A stretch of 64,000 nucleotides of DNA from Paraspadella gotoi (GCA_051294375.1 CM119263.1:4296161-4360160), one strand, 5' to 3'; shown: positions 11,941 to 23,972, counted from the stretch's first letter. Made by a program: numbers and translations. The notes: generated from the sequence alone by a model not told the origin.

Positions 11941-12439
11941 TTACCCAGAGTCCCGAAAAAATCTTAAAGCCCGAATCAATTGCCCCCTTAAAGAATGCAG
12001 CAAAGTTTTTTTTTCGAGGATTATTTGAGATTTCGAGAATCGACGGACCGATGGATGGACGGATGGACGGATAGACGGATCGGACACAAGAGCCTCAGGG
12101 TTGCGATGTTAAACAAACAAGGAAAAAATGTTTTTTCAAGGTTCATTCTTTTTTTTATTTTTAAACTTTATTATTATTTTGGTTTTTTTTATATCAGAAA
12201 TAGAGGATATGTACTATGTACTATGTACTATCTAGGAAAAAAAGTATATCACATAAATGTTGAAAAGTTTATTGATTTAATAAAAATATATAAGATATTG
12301 GTAAAATATGTTTATTATTTATTATGCCCAGTGAAAAGAGAGAAATCTGTTTTGGTTTGCGCCTTGCGATGCACAGTAATTAATGATTATCGCGTTATTA
12401 ACACAAAAGTCGTTGCACTAGCCGAACAACTTTACCTCA

Positions 12440-12985
12440 GAGATAATAAAGAATAGACAACTACTCTCAACAATCAAATAATAAAGAGGCAATAGACAAT
12501 ACTTCAACAATCAAATAATTAAGAGCAAAGACAAACTACTATCAACAAATCAAATAATAAAGAGCATAGACAACTACTTCAACAACAAATAATAAGTGAG
12601 GCATAGACAACATACTTTCAACAATTCAAATAATAAAGAGCAATAGACAACTACTTCAAACAATCAATAATATATTGTTGTACAATCATAATAAAGAGCA
12701 TTAGACAATACTTCAAACAATCAAATAAATAAAGAGGCATAGACACTACTTCAACAATCAAATAATAAAGAGCATAGACAACTACTTAACAAATCAATAA
12801 TAAAGAGCATAGACAACTACTCAACAACAAATTAATAAAAGAGCATAGACAATACTTCAACAATTCAATAATAAAGAGCATAGAAACTATTTCAACAATC
12901 AAATAATAAAGGAGCCATAGACAACTACTTCATCAATCAAATAATAAAGAGCAAAGACAACTACTTCACAATCAAATAAACGGGC
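12440..12985. repeat. 36-bp minisatellite array A, about 15 units
   Basis: Consensus unit AATAATAAAGAGCATAGACA followed by ACTACTTCAACAATCA, with many single-base insertions and deletions between units. The array abuts the reverse transcriptase relic, and one further unit lies at 14785-14825 on the far side of it. A second array is at 19868-20240. The small-indel noise may partly be sequencing error in an unpolished assembly. Confidence 0.93.
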
Positions 12986-13299
12986 TCTAAAGCTAAATAA
13001 AGCTAAAATTTCATCAGAACAATTTTTTCAAGGGAAATAAACATATAATAAATGTAAATCATAAAAAGCATATTTTTCCAAATACTAAGAATAAAGGTTA
13101 GTATTTCTTTTACTGAGAAAGATTTTAAGATTGTCCTCAACTTTATTTTAGATAATGTTTTTGTCCAGAATTGGCTCCCTAATATATAAACAAACTTAGA
13201 ATACAATTGGGACTTAGATTTCTGGTCAAGATATTTGCTAATATGTTGTTATTTTTATTTTGAGATTCAACATATATGGAAAATATGACAAAAACATAA

Positions 13300-13760
13300 T
13301 TTAGGAATGCTAGACAATTTAAAAATTGCTCAAGATATATTGATGACCTTTTTTCAGCCGATTTTAAGGATTTTAATATGCATCTGCCAACATATATCCA
13401 GCAGCCTTTACTGTCAATAAATCTAATAGTACAGATACAATTGTAGATTATTTAGACATAAACATTAAATCGAAAAACAAAAAATCTACTCTGTCTGTTT
13501 ATGATAAAAGGGATTCCTTTTCTTTTGAAGTAGTAATACCCAAATATATGGACAGTTTGTATTTCCTAAAAAAAGCAGCACCTAGGTGTATTTATTAGCC
13601 AATTAATAAGATATGCAAGAAATTTCGACGTTTACAGATTTTTCTTCAATAGCTATAAAATTTAGCCAAAAAAACTACAAAGTCAGAGTTATTATTTAAG
13701 GACTTAAGAAAAATGGAATTAAATTTTTCAATAATAACAGGAGCTAATAAAAAAATATAA
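13300..13760 (+). pseudogene. frameshifted reverse transcriptase relic, Penelope-type candidate
   Basis: Three + frames carry consecutive pieces of one reverse transcriptase. At 13306-13400 is a frame with SRYIDDLF, in which YIDD (13336-13347) is the catalytic motif. After a frameshift near 13385, a second frame (about 13392-13570) contains DYLDINI and VYDKRDSFSF. After another frameshift, 13576-13665 reads LGVFISQLIRYARNF. This order (YIDD, then YLD, YDKRD, SQLIRYAR) matches a widespread invertebrate retroelement reverse transcriptase that I associate with Penelope-like elements, from memory and not by search. Stops and shifts make it a pseudogene. No GIY-YIG endonuclease was found downstream, and the assignment to Penelope over another class is tentative. 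Confidence 0.7.
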
Positions 13761-14780
13761 TGTTACTGATGTTATCTATTTCAAAAAAAGATTATACATG
13801 ATAGTTCTAATTAAAAATGTGATAGGAAAAAATAACAAAAATAAACCACTAAATAATAATTATAATAATGAAACATAACAATATTATTTAAATAACTTAA
13901 TTAACTTATTTAACTTATTTAACTTCTTGATTTAATTATTTTAAACTTTAACCAATTAAACTTAATGTTAACTTTACATTAACATACCCTTATATTATTA
14001 AACTTATTATTTAAACTAATTATTTAACTTATTTTATTTATTTACAAATTACAAATTATTACAAAACCTTAATTAAAATTTCTCTAAAATTAATGATGCT
14101 GTGAAGCCAGGCTTTGTCTGTTTCAGATAAACATTTCAAGATATACATTTAAATATAAGATAAGCAACAATGAAGGATCACCATTGGTGATGGCTCGCCT
14201 ATACCTGGATATTGGGATTAAAGAGCCGAAATCCATGAAGCGGTATAGGTCCCCAACTGATGACCTTCCATTGTATAAAAATGAAGATAAAAAATATTCA
14301 AAAAAGAAACAATTAAAAAAAAGTAGAATAAAAAAAAAAATTAACTTTAAAATTATATCATGAATAAAGGTGCCCCTATAGACCTTTCCCCGGTATGTAT
14401 CCCATCAGAAACAACAATTCTACATGGTGTTCTTATCCCTATTGGTAAAAAAATCATATATAACTTTGGTCACCCCTCAAAAAATTATCCATTCCCACCC
14501 CTTCTGTTCAGCCTCTTAGATATTTATGATTTTTCATTAATGACTTTCTAACAGAAATGAGTGTGATATCTATTAGAAACTAGACGATAGTAATCTAACC
14601 TTGTGTTGTTTAGATGCTCCCTCTATTTCCAGAAGACAACATGACTTCCCCTTCCCCAATTTGAATTATTAGATAAATAAAACATTTTTAGAAGAAGCAA
14701 TATATATTTGAATAAATAAATAAGATTAAATACTAAATCTTCATTACAATATAAAAATAGAAATAGTGTGAAACAAGTAA
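13760..14780. other. AT-rich remainder of the retroelement region
   Basis: Very AT-rich, with TTATTTAACTTA repeats at 13880-14050 and a slightly GC-richer island at 14160-14280. A 63-codon + frame (14360-14551) shows no domain. It may be further decayed retroelement, since minisatellite sequence brackets it on both sides. Confidence 0.45.
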
Positions 14781-14942
14781 TTTGGCAAATTATAATAAAG
14801 AGCATAGACAACTACTTCAACAATCAGTTCCAATCAAATTACATTAATTTATTTAACGGCATCAATTTTCTTTTTATTCATTGTTTTTCCTTTCGCTAAT
14901 CTTGTTGTTATTGTTTTGCTTTCAGTGTTTTCTTTTTTTTTT
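14767..14942. repeat. direct repeat: minisatellite unit plus flank (copy 1)
   Basis: AACAAGTAATTTGGCAAATT, one 36-bp minisatellite unit, then CAGTTCCAATCAAATTACAT and the following T-rich sequence to CAGTGTTTTC recur at about 20149-20350 with small differences. Both copies therefore share the end of the array and the same unique flank. Confidence 0.88.
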
Positions 14943-14974
14943 CTCTCTCGCATGAACTGAGAGGATGTTTCGGA

Positions 14975-15042
14975 GCTTGGGATGGGGTTGGGGGGGTTAT
15001 GCTGAGAGGTGTAGCAGGGGTAGGGGGGAGGTGGGGGGTGTG
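14975..15042 (+). repeat. G-rich tract, G-quadruplex potential
   Basis: Runs GGGATGGGGTTGGGGGGG (14979) and GGGGTAGGGGGGAGGTGGGG (from 15016) satisfy a four-run G pattern on the + strand. Confidence 0.6.
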
Positions 15043-15099
15043 CAGATGAGGAGCGAACGACGTACGACGACGTACGTACGACGACGACGATCGACCGGA

Positions 15100-16980
15100 G
15101 GAGTTTTGATTATGTAGGATTGTGGTCAAATAATAACGATTGACAAAGTTCATGATTACTAGACGATGATAATGTTAATGATTAATGTTAATGATAATGT
15201 TACTATGAGGCTTGATAATTGTTTAATGAAGATGGTCGATATGACGAGATGACCGAGATGATACGCCCCCCACGATCAGGCGGCGCTCAAGGTCACAAAT
15301 CCCGAATCACCAATCAACCGCGAATCACGACTTCGAAGTCTAATCCGCGAGTCCGCCGGATTCCCTGTCGGTCCACCGACGTCTTCGGGTCGACGGCAGG
15401 TGACAATCAAGAATAAATCGGGCAATCACTCGAGATTGGTGAGCTTTCTTTTTTCTCATTATTATTAGTTTCTAGTTAGTGCTAAAAGTATCAATGAAAG
15501 AATCGAATATTTCTCAGACGATAATCTGATCTATAATTTATATATCCCACCGAACGGACCTTTCTTATCTCGTCCAATCAGAATTCCTCCCTCTTTCTAT
15601 CCTCCCGACGAATCAGATTCCTTCTTATTTCATCCCGACCTAATCAAATCGGCTTGTCCCCTACCCTTTTTATTCCCGACCAATCTCTCTCAGATCGCTA
15701 GCAGCCATCTGAATCGCTGCGGAATGCGAAGACGGAGTCGACGGACTCGCGTCGTTTATTCCTCTCATTCTTACTCTCTGGTTCCACCTTCTCTCTGGGC
15801 CGGCGGATGCTTCCGCCGCCAGCCACGCCTCCTCGGGTCATCCGCCGCTCCGAATATCGGGGGCGTCGGGGGCAAGCGGTGAGTGGGGGAGAAGGTGTAG
15901 TGGAGGCGAAGCGCTGCGGGTCAAGTCGAACTGTGTGAAATTCGTCCCACCTAGCCAATATGTTATTCTCCTTGCTTATGCTTGGTCAATTATGTCGAGT
16001 TTTTTTGCCTGCTTATCTTTCGGGGCCGGTTTTTTTCCTTCTCTGGTTTAAGCTCGCTATGCCTGTTTATAATGTCCTGTGGCTGACTGTTAGTTCGTCG
16101 CCTGTCAGTCACTGGTCTGGCCAGACAGTAATGTCTGTCTACTGAGTGTCTGTCCTGCCTGCCTTTCAATCATATTGTCCCGCTATTTGGCCATCCCATC
16201 TATCAGTCTATTAACGAACTAGATGGTCCTCCCTACAGAATTCTACGACGGGTGCCAAACGCTTCAACCGTGCATTTAGAGCCGCCCCTCCTCCTCCGCG
16301 CCCTCCTCCTCCACCTCTTCCTAGCTCCCCCTCACATGCAATCATCATCAAATGGGGTCATTCTTGCTCCTCCTCTGCTTATCCTATCGCGTTGTAACGA
16401 GAAGTCGTCTGCGCCCGCGCTACTTTTGACAATCAACATATGGTGAGTTTTTTTGATTGGCTGTTTGATTGGATTGTCGTTGGGGTGAATTGATTGTTGG
16501 AATTGATGGATTTGACTATCAATACTGTTAATTATTTAATTATATTGATAAATTTTTTGAGAAGCTTTGAATGAATGAATAAAATAACACATGAAACGAT
16601 GAAATGAATGAACGAATGAATGAACCAGAAATGTAATTGAATGAATTGAAAAAACCGGTTTTATGAGCTAAATTTTTGAATGACAAATAAAATTAGGAAG
16701 GCCGGCGTCAAGATCACTTGGAACATAACTAACCACGAGTCTAGAATTTATATAGATTGAATTTAAAGTTATATAAACCGAATCTGAATAATTGCACATA
16801 ATAAAAAAGGTGTTATGCATCGGGATTGGAAGAATTATATGGGGTCGAAGGATTAACGCGTTTCGTGATTTACAGCGAATTGAGAATTCACTTGATTTAT
16901 AGATTTAATAAATTTTATTATTGAATGACGCGTCATTTAAAAAAATGTCGTTGTGCGTCGGTTTTTTATTAAATTAACGA
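15100..16980. other. no gene confidently seen
   Basis: Mixed-composition sequence. + frames at 15219-15416 (65 codons, basic) and 16252-16446 (64 codons) are followed by donor-like GTGAG at 15439 and GTGAGT at 16442, which is weak support for exons. No domain is recognised and neither is called. TGAATGAA repeats lie at 16565-16650. Confidence 0.4.
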
Positions 16981-16989
16981 GTTCACTCT

Positions 16990-17036
16990 GATAGACGAGA
17001 AAAGAAAGAGTAGAGAAAAGAGAGAGAGAAGAGAAG

Positions 17037-17102
<66 letters not shown>

Positions 17103-17104
17103 TG
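16990..17104. repeat. (GA)n microsatellite, interrupted
   Basis: GA dinucleotides with AGAAGAG interruptions. Confidence 0.95.
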
Positions 17105-17589
17105 AGTTACGTAGAAATTTCGTTATTGATCATTTATAGTATTTTCTTGTCAACCGCGAGTAATTTCTATTTGAGTCATGAAGATTTAAGGTTTGACGAT
17201 GGAAATTTTGAAAGGCAGATTAATTGTCAGAGAGACTCATCCTGCTGTGGAGAAAAACTCTAAAAGATTTAAAACTTGACATAATTTTTTTTTAAAAAAA
17301 CTGAACAAATTACGTTTTGTTTGGTGGCTTCGTTTTTTCAAGAGACGCGGGTGAAAACTTTTGACAAAAGAGGAACTCGACGCCCAGAAATGTCGCATCA
17401 CACGACCATTTTCTCAGAAAAGATTTCCAGATGAAAAACCGAAATTTGGGGAGTAAAGATCAGAAATTGTCGCTAAATTTGGGATCAAAAGTTCGAGTTT
17501 TTCAAGTGGAAGAGAAATTCGGGGAAAATGTTTTTATTCTCTTTCCTTTAGAAGTTGACTCATTTATTTTATTAACTTTGATTCTTTGC

Positions 17590-17925
17590 CATTCTCTTTC
17601 ACACTCATTTTTTCTTTCTTTCTTTAGCTCTTTCTTTTCTTCATTCTTTCCTTTCTTTCTTTCTTCTTTCATTTATTTCCTTTCATTTTTCTTTCTTTCT
17701 TTCTTTCTTTCTTATCTATTCTTTCTTTCTTTCTTTCTTTCTATTCTCTCATTTAGCTCGTTTCTTGTTCTGTCATATCTCTTATATCCTTTCTTCCTTT
17801 CTTTCTTATCTTTCTTTCTTAATCTTTCTTTCTTGTCTCTCATCTTTTCTTTCTTTTCTTTTCTTTTATATCTTTCCTTTCTTACTCTTTCTTTCCTCTC
17901 TTTCTCTCTTTCTATGCTTTCCTTC
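17590..17925. repeat. (CTTT)n tetranucleotide-rich tract
   Basis: Long degenerate TTTC/TCTT array. The 229-codon + frame across it is a phenylalanine/leucine/serine string and is not a gene. Confidence 0.92.
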
Positions 17926-18039
17926 CTCCCGATTTTGTTCCCCTCTCGTCGCCTTTTCGACCCATCAGACGTAAACATTCACGAAACCTCAAGAAGAAAA
18001 AAACTTTCGTACTTCCGCATAAACGAATATGACCTTAAG

Positions 18040-18150
18040 TATGCGGAGTCGGACGACGACGACGAACGGACGACAGACGACGACGAAAGGACTGACGACG
18101 ACGACGATACTGACGAATAAGGCGAACAATAAATGGACGACGACGAAAGC
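18040..18150. repeat. (GAC)n-rich trinucleotide tract
   Basis: GACGACGACGAACGGACGAC-type repeat, reading Asp/Glu or Arg according to frame. Confidence 0.85.
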
Positions 18151-19500
18151 GTAAGACGCGTACACGAAGGAGTGTACACCGGCAACTGTAGCACAAGATG
18201 TAAAGCTGAGTAAGCCGAGTAATTGTAGCTAACTGCGCTGAATTTTGAATCAATGTTAAGACGTGGGGCGTGTCCTCTCTCAGATTATTAATAAATAGAT
18301 AATCTACTATGAAATTAAAATTATAGAAATTAAATTCAATAGGAGCGGCGGGGGTTCAAAAACTTTAGTCTAAAATTTTCGTTTGAGCAGTGCTTAATTC
18401 AAATTTCTTAACCACCCTTACTAGAGTTTAGTCTGCCCCCTATTAAATAAACCGTGAATTTCGTCGAGCGACGAAGAAGAATGAACGAAGACAATGTCAA
18501 ACAAGAAAAGCCTTGCACGGAAATTACATTGGGCCTATAGATTTAGTCAAAATAATGTCTGAAGCAATACTGAACCAGTCGACGAGCCAGAAACGACGAC
18601 GGTCCAACCAATAAAAGATGACATCAGTCGGAGGAAGATAATTAAAAAACAGAAGATTGAGTAATTTTCCCTTTTTTTCTTTTTTCTGTTATTTTTTTTT
18701 TTGAGAATAATTTTTTCTTTTGAATCGAAATCTTTGATGCAAAAGGGTTGAGATTGATGATGATGATGATGAATGATGATAGAAAATGGGATGAATGATG
18801 ATGATGATGGATGAAGTCGAACGGCGGAGACGAAGACACGATGAAGACGAACGACGACGACTAATGAATGACTGATGGCAAAGTCAGAACTTATCAGGGA
18901 ATATGATGACAACAATTAATTGATTTTTTTCTGGACGAGCGACATTCCTGACATTCTGGTCATTCTTTATTTTTTATCTTTTATTTTTTTTTTTGTCTCT
19001 CGATCTTTCCTAACGTAATTTTTTTCTTTCACCTTAAAGAAAGAGAATCCTGACAACTTTGCACGACGACGATCGAGCGAATCGAACGACGAAGGCAGAG
19101 GACCACCAAAAAACGCGCGTTGCCTCCCAAAGATTTTTTCCTAGTCATGAAAAAAGTCATTTAATCAAAAAAAAAAGGGTAGTTTTTTAAAAAGAGAAAA
19201 AAATCTTGATTAAATGGGGCGACGCAGTTAGAAAGAAAGATTCCCGCCCTTTGACTTCGGTTCCGGTACGCGAGCAGACAGACTGACGGACGGAGCGGCC
19301 GACGGACCGACCGACAAGACCGACCGACAGAACAGACCGACGGCCGTTGTCGGTTGACAAAAAGTTTGGTCATGAATATACTTTTTAATTTTTTATTTAT
19401 TTAAAATTTTAGTTTTTAAAATAAATTTAGAGTTTATTTTCTTTTAAAAAATTCTGTCAATTTAACTCGAATATCATCGTTCTGATGTTTTTTGAAAAGA
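18150..19500. other. no gene seen; ATG/GATG and CGAC repeats
   Basis: Contains GATGATGATG tracts (18755-18815) and a GACCGACC/GACGGACG repeat at 19265-19350. Open frames are short and derive from these. Confidence 0.6.
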
Positions 19501-19865
19501 ATTTCTTGTTAACTGCAAAATCTGGTTTTAGGCCAAAGCGAAAAGTGAGACAGTAAGGAGGAGTCGTGCGGGCTTGACAGAAGTAAAAAGATAGAGCGGA
19601 GTAAGGAAGGCAAGTGTTCGTAGTAAGTAGGTAAGGATGTGGTGGCAGATCACATTAATGTTCAGGCAAAGAAGGCGGTTGCGTCTGGTGAGTGCCCCGG
19701 CACCTGATGCGTTATCGTGAGTCTAGGGGACAATGGCGACAGCGCAGGCAGGTAGGTATATTAAGGGGGTCCACGTTACCTCGAATCCGGCGCAGGAAGA
19801 CACCCCCTTTAGAGGAGTAAAGAACGGTGTCGACCCGTCGAAGTGAGCTGTCAGCTACTTCAAAA
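19500..19865. other. complex sequence upstream of minisatellite array B, unassigned
   Basis: GC-balanced, non-repetitive, with GTAAG/GTGAG words but no convincing exon. It lies directly before the second 36-bp array. It may be part of the same dispersed unit, but no second copy was seen near array A. Confidence 0.3.
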
Positions 19866-19867
19866 AC

Positions 19868-20245
19868 AATCAATATAAACGAGCATAGACAAACTATTAA
19901 CCTGTTCAACAAATCAAATATAAGAGCATAGACAATACTTCTCAACATCCCAATGTAAAGAGCAAGACACTACTTCAACAATCAATCAATAGAGCATAGA
20001 CAACCTACTTCAACAATCAAATATAAAGAGCATGACATACCACTCAACAATCAATTAATAGAGCATAGAAACTACTTTTCATCAACATCAAATACAGAGC
20101 TAGACAATACTTCAACAATCAAAATATAAAGAGATGAGACAACTATGTAAACAAGTAATTTGCAAAATAATAAAGAGCATAGAAATCTACTTCAACAATC
20201 CAAATTATAAAGAGCATAGACAACTTACTTCAAGACAATCAGTTC
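19868..20245. repeat. 36-bp minisatellite array B, about 10 units
   Basis: Same unit as array A (ATAAAGAGCATAGACAACTA with TTCAACAATCAAA), more heavily disturbed by small indels. It is followed by the same flank as the single unit at 14785. Confidence 0.9.
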
Positions 20246-20362
20246 CAATCAAGATTACATTCAATTTATTTAACGGCATCATTTTCTTTTTATTTATTGT
20301 TTTTCCCTTCTCGCTAATCTTGTGTTATTGTTTTGCTTTTCAGTGTTTCTTTTTTTTCTAGC
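20149..20362. repeat. direct repeat: minisatellite unit plus flank (copy 2)
   Basis: Partner of 14767-14942, with shared AACAAGTAATTT, array end, CAGTTCCAATCAA and TTTATTTAACGGCATC. Confidence 0.85.
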
Positions 20363-20499
20363 CTTTCTTTTATGTTTTTTGCTCTTGGCTATAACTAGTT
20401 TCATTTAAGGGGGAATATTAGAAAGGTTTTTTCTCTTCTGCTCTGATGACAGATAAAAGACCACATCCCATTCTTGTTTGTAGGATAACAAGAAGTCAG

Positions 20500-20600
20500 A
20501 TTCTCTCTCTCTCTCGCTCTCTCTCCTCTCCGTCTCCATCTAATCGATCTCGAAGCTCTCTCGTTCTCTCTCTCTCTCTCTCTCTCTACTCTCTCTCTCT
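20500..20600. repeat. (CT)n microsatellite, interrupted
   Basis: CTCTCT runs with CGCT and CCGTCT interruptions, just before a gap. Confidence 0.9.
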
Positions 20601-20675
20601 TGCGTCTCCCATCTTTTCCCGGATAATATTATCCTTTCAAAAAAAAAACCAACTTTTTTCTCTCCTTCCTTTAAT

Positions 20676-20700
20676 NNNNNNNNNNNNNNNNNNNNNNNNN
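20676..20700. other. assembly gap (25 N, placeholder size)
   Basis: Exactly 25 N. The sequences on each side are similar (TTTTTTCTCTCCTTCCTTTA and TTTTTTCTCTCCTCCTTTAT), which suggests overlapping ends that were not merged. Confidence 0.99.
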
Positions 20701-20759
20701 CTTTTTTCTCTCCTCCTTTATTTTTTCTTTGAAACGAAAAAGAGGGTGAGTCGTGCGAT

Positions 20760-21660
20760 TTCATCTCGTGTGTAAACCTAGTTAAAAGGGTATTTGAGAA
20801 AACTGTACAAACACGACTGTTTGTTCGCGCGGAAACCGAATCGCAAATAATGAGGAGAAAATGTAAAACTGAGTTGGGGGCTGGGAAAAAGAAGGGGCGT
20901 GGGGGTAGGATTGATCAAAACAAAGAATAACTTTTTAAAGAAAAAACAGGAAAACAAAATTTACGATGGAAATTACGTAATAAAATAGAAAGGAACTAAA
21001 AAGTAATGTTAAAACGCTTTTTTTGGAAGGCACCATTAACCTATCTTTTCAAAAAATCCTTTGCTTATCATAAAAAATTATAATTTTATTTTTTTTTTTC
21101 AAATTAGATATTTTACTAGATGCTATTAAACATACGTCTCCTTTTCTTATCACGCTAATCTATTCTTTATTATTTTTCCCTCCTTTTTTATGTTTTTTTG
21201 TTATTTTCTCTCCGCGCATTGAATGATTAATTCCTTCCATTTTCCATGACTTCGCCTCGTTATAACTGCCACCCCATTTTTTTTATTGTAAAGTTCCCTT
21301 TTACATTTTATCCAATCTCCAGTATCCCTTTACACTTTAAACCCAAACAACTTGCCCGATCCCGCATTCTAAGCAATTGCCCGAAGAATGGCCCTCTTGT
21401 CCGTTGTTCGTTTCTGCCAATAATCTGGATCAACGACGCCGACGACGACAAGAAGAAGAAGAAGAAAAAGAAGAAGAAGAAGAAGTAGAAGAAGAAGAAG
21501 AAGAAAAGAATAATGAAAAGAAAGAAGAGAAGGAGAGAAGGGTTAGAAAAGAAGAACCGATACTTAATCCTCCATTTCTCTTATCTCGTCACTCGGATTT
21601 TTTTTCCCTTTCTATCGGACCCTTTTGTCCATTGTCACCGAGGAACGCTTATCGGTCTCT
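20760..21660. other. AT-rich stretch with an (AAG)n tract, no gene seen
   Basis: The GAAGAAGAA tract at 21450-21520 creates lysine or glutamate open frames. Nothing else is recognisable. Confidence 0.6.
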
Positions 21661-21663
21661 CTC

Positions 21664-21806
21664 NNNNNNNNNNNNNNNNNNNNNNNNNNNNNNNNNNNNN
21701 NNNNNNNNNNNNNNNNNNNNNNNNNNNNNNNNNNNNNNNNNNNNNNNNNNNNNNNNNNNNNNNNNNNNNNNNNNNNNNNNNNNNNNNNNNNNNNNNNNNN
21801 NNNNNN
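21664..21806. other. assembly gap (143 N)
   Basis: N run entered from a CTCTCTC tract. Confidence 0.99.
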
Positions 21807-22686
21807 CTTTAGTTTTCAATATGCGAGACTAAAGCTTCTCTTAACTGCGACTTAAAGGTTGACTGGACTGATCCTTATATTTATCGGTTTCGAATAATCG
21901 CATCTCAAGATTCTTGTTATGTTTGTTTGTTGCCTTTTATCAAATGAAAAACAACTTCGTGTGAATTAAGAAAACTATTAAAATGTACTTTAAGTTAAGA
22001 ATCTTTTACTTTATAAAAGAACTAATTTCTTTTTGCAAAATCTTTTGACCTTTAGCTTCCTATCTATTCATTTATATTTCTTTTTTCGCCCTTTTCTTTC
22101 TTTCTTTTTTTCTTTTTTTCTTTCTCTCTTTCTAACAACGTCGGTGGTGGTCGACCATTTGGTACCCGAAAAATGCAGGGAGAAAAACCAACCGAAAAAA
22201 ATGTCAGAATCCTTTTCATTTTTTATAAAAAAACTTTTTTCATGTTTTTCCTAAAGAAGATTTAGATTTGAGCGGAATAAATCTAGAATAAATCTCGATA
22301 AATCTCGAACCAATTTCTTCGACGACAGTGATTCTTTCTATCGGAAAATTTATCTTTTATATCTTCATCCAATTTTTTTTCTCCCGACTTCCGAATTTTC
22401 AATCTCCTTTTTTGTCTTTGTTTGTTCGTTTGATTGTTTATTCGTTTGTTCGTTCGTTCATTCCTTCATTTGCTTGTTTCGTATTTCTTATTTCATTCGC
22501 TTATGCGTTTTTTCATTCATTATTTGTTTGTTTCTTTATTTATTTATTTCTTTCCTTCGTTCTTTCTTTATTTCTTTCTTTTCTTTTTTCATTATTTCAT
22601 TTGTTCGCTCTTTCATACTTTCTTTCGTTCTTTTCCTCTGCAACTTTCTTATTCACTCATTCCTCACTTTGTAAATTATACCTTTC
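21807..22686. repeat. T-rich sequence with TTCTTT/TTCATT repeats
   Basis: From about 22370 to 22680 the + strand is a degenerate TTCGTTTG/TTCATTC/TTTCTTTA repeat. The long phenylalanine-rich frames are repeat translations. Confidence 0.75.
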
Positions 22687-23152
22687 NNNNNNNNNNNNNN
22701 NNNNNNNNNNNNNNNNNNNNNNNNNNNNNNNNNNNNNNNNNNNNNNNNNNNNNNNNNNNNNNNNNNNNNNNNNNNNNNNNNNNNNNNNNNNNNNNNNNNN
22801 NNNNNNNNNNNNNNNNNNNNNNNNNNNNNNNNNNNNNNNNNNNNNNNNNNNNNNNNNNNNNNNNNNNNNNNNNNNNNNNNNNNNNNNNNNNNNNNNNNNN
22901 NNNNNNNNNNNNNNNNNNNNNNNNNNNNNNNNNNNNNNNNNNNNNNNNNNNNNNNNNNNNNNNNNNNNNNNNNNNNNNNNNNNNNNNNNNNNNNNNNNNN
23001 NNNNNNNNNNNNNNNNNNNNNNNNNNNNNNNNNNNNNNNNNNNNNNNNNNNNNNNNNNNNNNNNNNNNNNNNNNNNNNNNNNNNNNNNNNNNNNNNNNNN
23101 NNNNNNNNNNNNNNNNNNNNNNNNNNNNNNNNNNNNNNNNNNNNNNNNNNNN
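22687..23152. other. assembly gap (466 N)
   Basis: N run following the T-rich repeat. Confidence 0.99.
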
Positions 23153-23379
23153 ATGAGAAGCATGGAAATACGATTTAATTTTTACGAACGAAGTAATAAT
23201 CATTTACCTTAAATACAAATATTCTATTGTCAATTAAATTACCTTCTCACTTTGTTTCTTACATCATGTACTCCTTTGACTTAACATTTTAATATTTTAA
23301 CATTTTAGCATTGCTCAGCTCATCTTGGAGTTTCAACTTTCACATCTTCTTTCTCTCTCTTTTTATAAATTTGACACGC

Positions 23380-23625
23380 TGTCTGCCACGCTCTGCCACG
23401 CTCTCTACCACTCTCCCTGCCACGCTCTCTACCGCTCTCTCTGCCGCGCTCTCTGACACGCTCTCTGCGACGCTCTCTGACACGCTATCTGCCACGCTCT
23501 CTCACGTACTATCTGACACGCACTCTGCCATGCTCCTTAACTTTCTCTACCACTCTCATGCCACTCCTCATTACCACTCCTATCTCTCTGGCTCCCCCTG
23601 CCACGCTCCGTGCCACGTTCCCTGC
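23380..23625. repeat. 12-bp minisatellite (CTCTCTGCCACG type)
   Basis: Repeated CACGCTCTCTGC / GACGCTCTCTGA units at 12-bp spacing, clearest at 23440-23530 and more irregular at both ends. One + frame reads a four-residue Leu-Ser-Ala/Asp-Thr repeat. No protein is inferred. Confidence 0.9.
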
Positions 23626-23714
23626 CACGTTCCGAACGAATGGGAGGAACTGCGATTAACGAGTTTCTTTTCTTCCTTCGATTGACGAGTTCCGATCTCG
23701 AGTATCAATAGAAT

Positions 23715-23972
23715 TTCCCCGGATGTAATAAAAATCTCAATAGAATCAACAGAACTCCCGGATGTAATGAGTCTTTCAATACATGGCCCAACCTAATACC
23801 CGGATGTAATAAAAACTCAATAGAATCAACAAAAGCCCCGGATGTAATAAGTTTTTATTACGAGGACCGACCGAATACCCGGATGTAATAAGATTCAAGT
23901 TTCGAGAATCCCAAGGGATATTCTCCCGGATGTGACGAGGCTTTTCTTTTAAGTATCAATAGAAGATCGGGA

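Noticed and set aside
12440-12985. CRISPR-like array
   Set aside because: Units are contiguous 36-bp tandem copies without unique spacers, in an animal-type genome.
14221-14290. Hammerhead ribozyme around CTGATGA at 14257 with GAAA at 14228
   Set aside because: Stems I, II and III could not be paired in any circular permutation with the spacing seen.
17431-18120. 229-codon phenylalanine/leucine/serine frame resembling a membrane protein
   Set aside because: It is the translation of a CTTT-type tetranucleotide repeat followed by a GAC repeat.
22328-23212. 294-codon open frame and similar long frames across N runs (for example 6111-6780, 40202-41165)
   Set aside because: Most of each frame is N; the readable ends translate T-rich or GA repeats. 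No gene can be supported.
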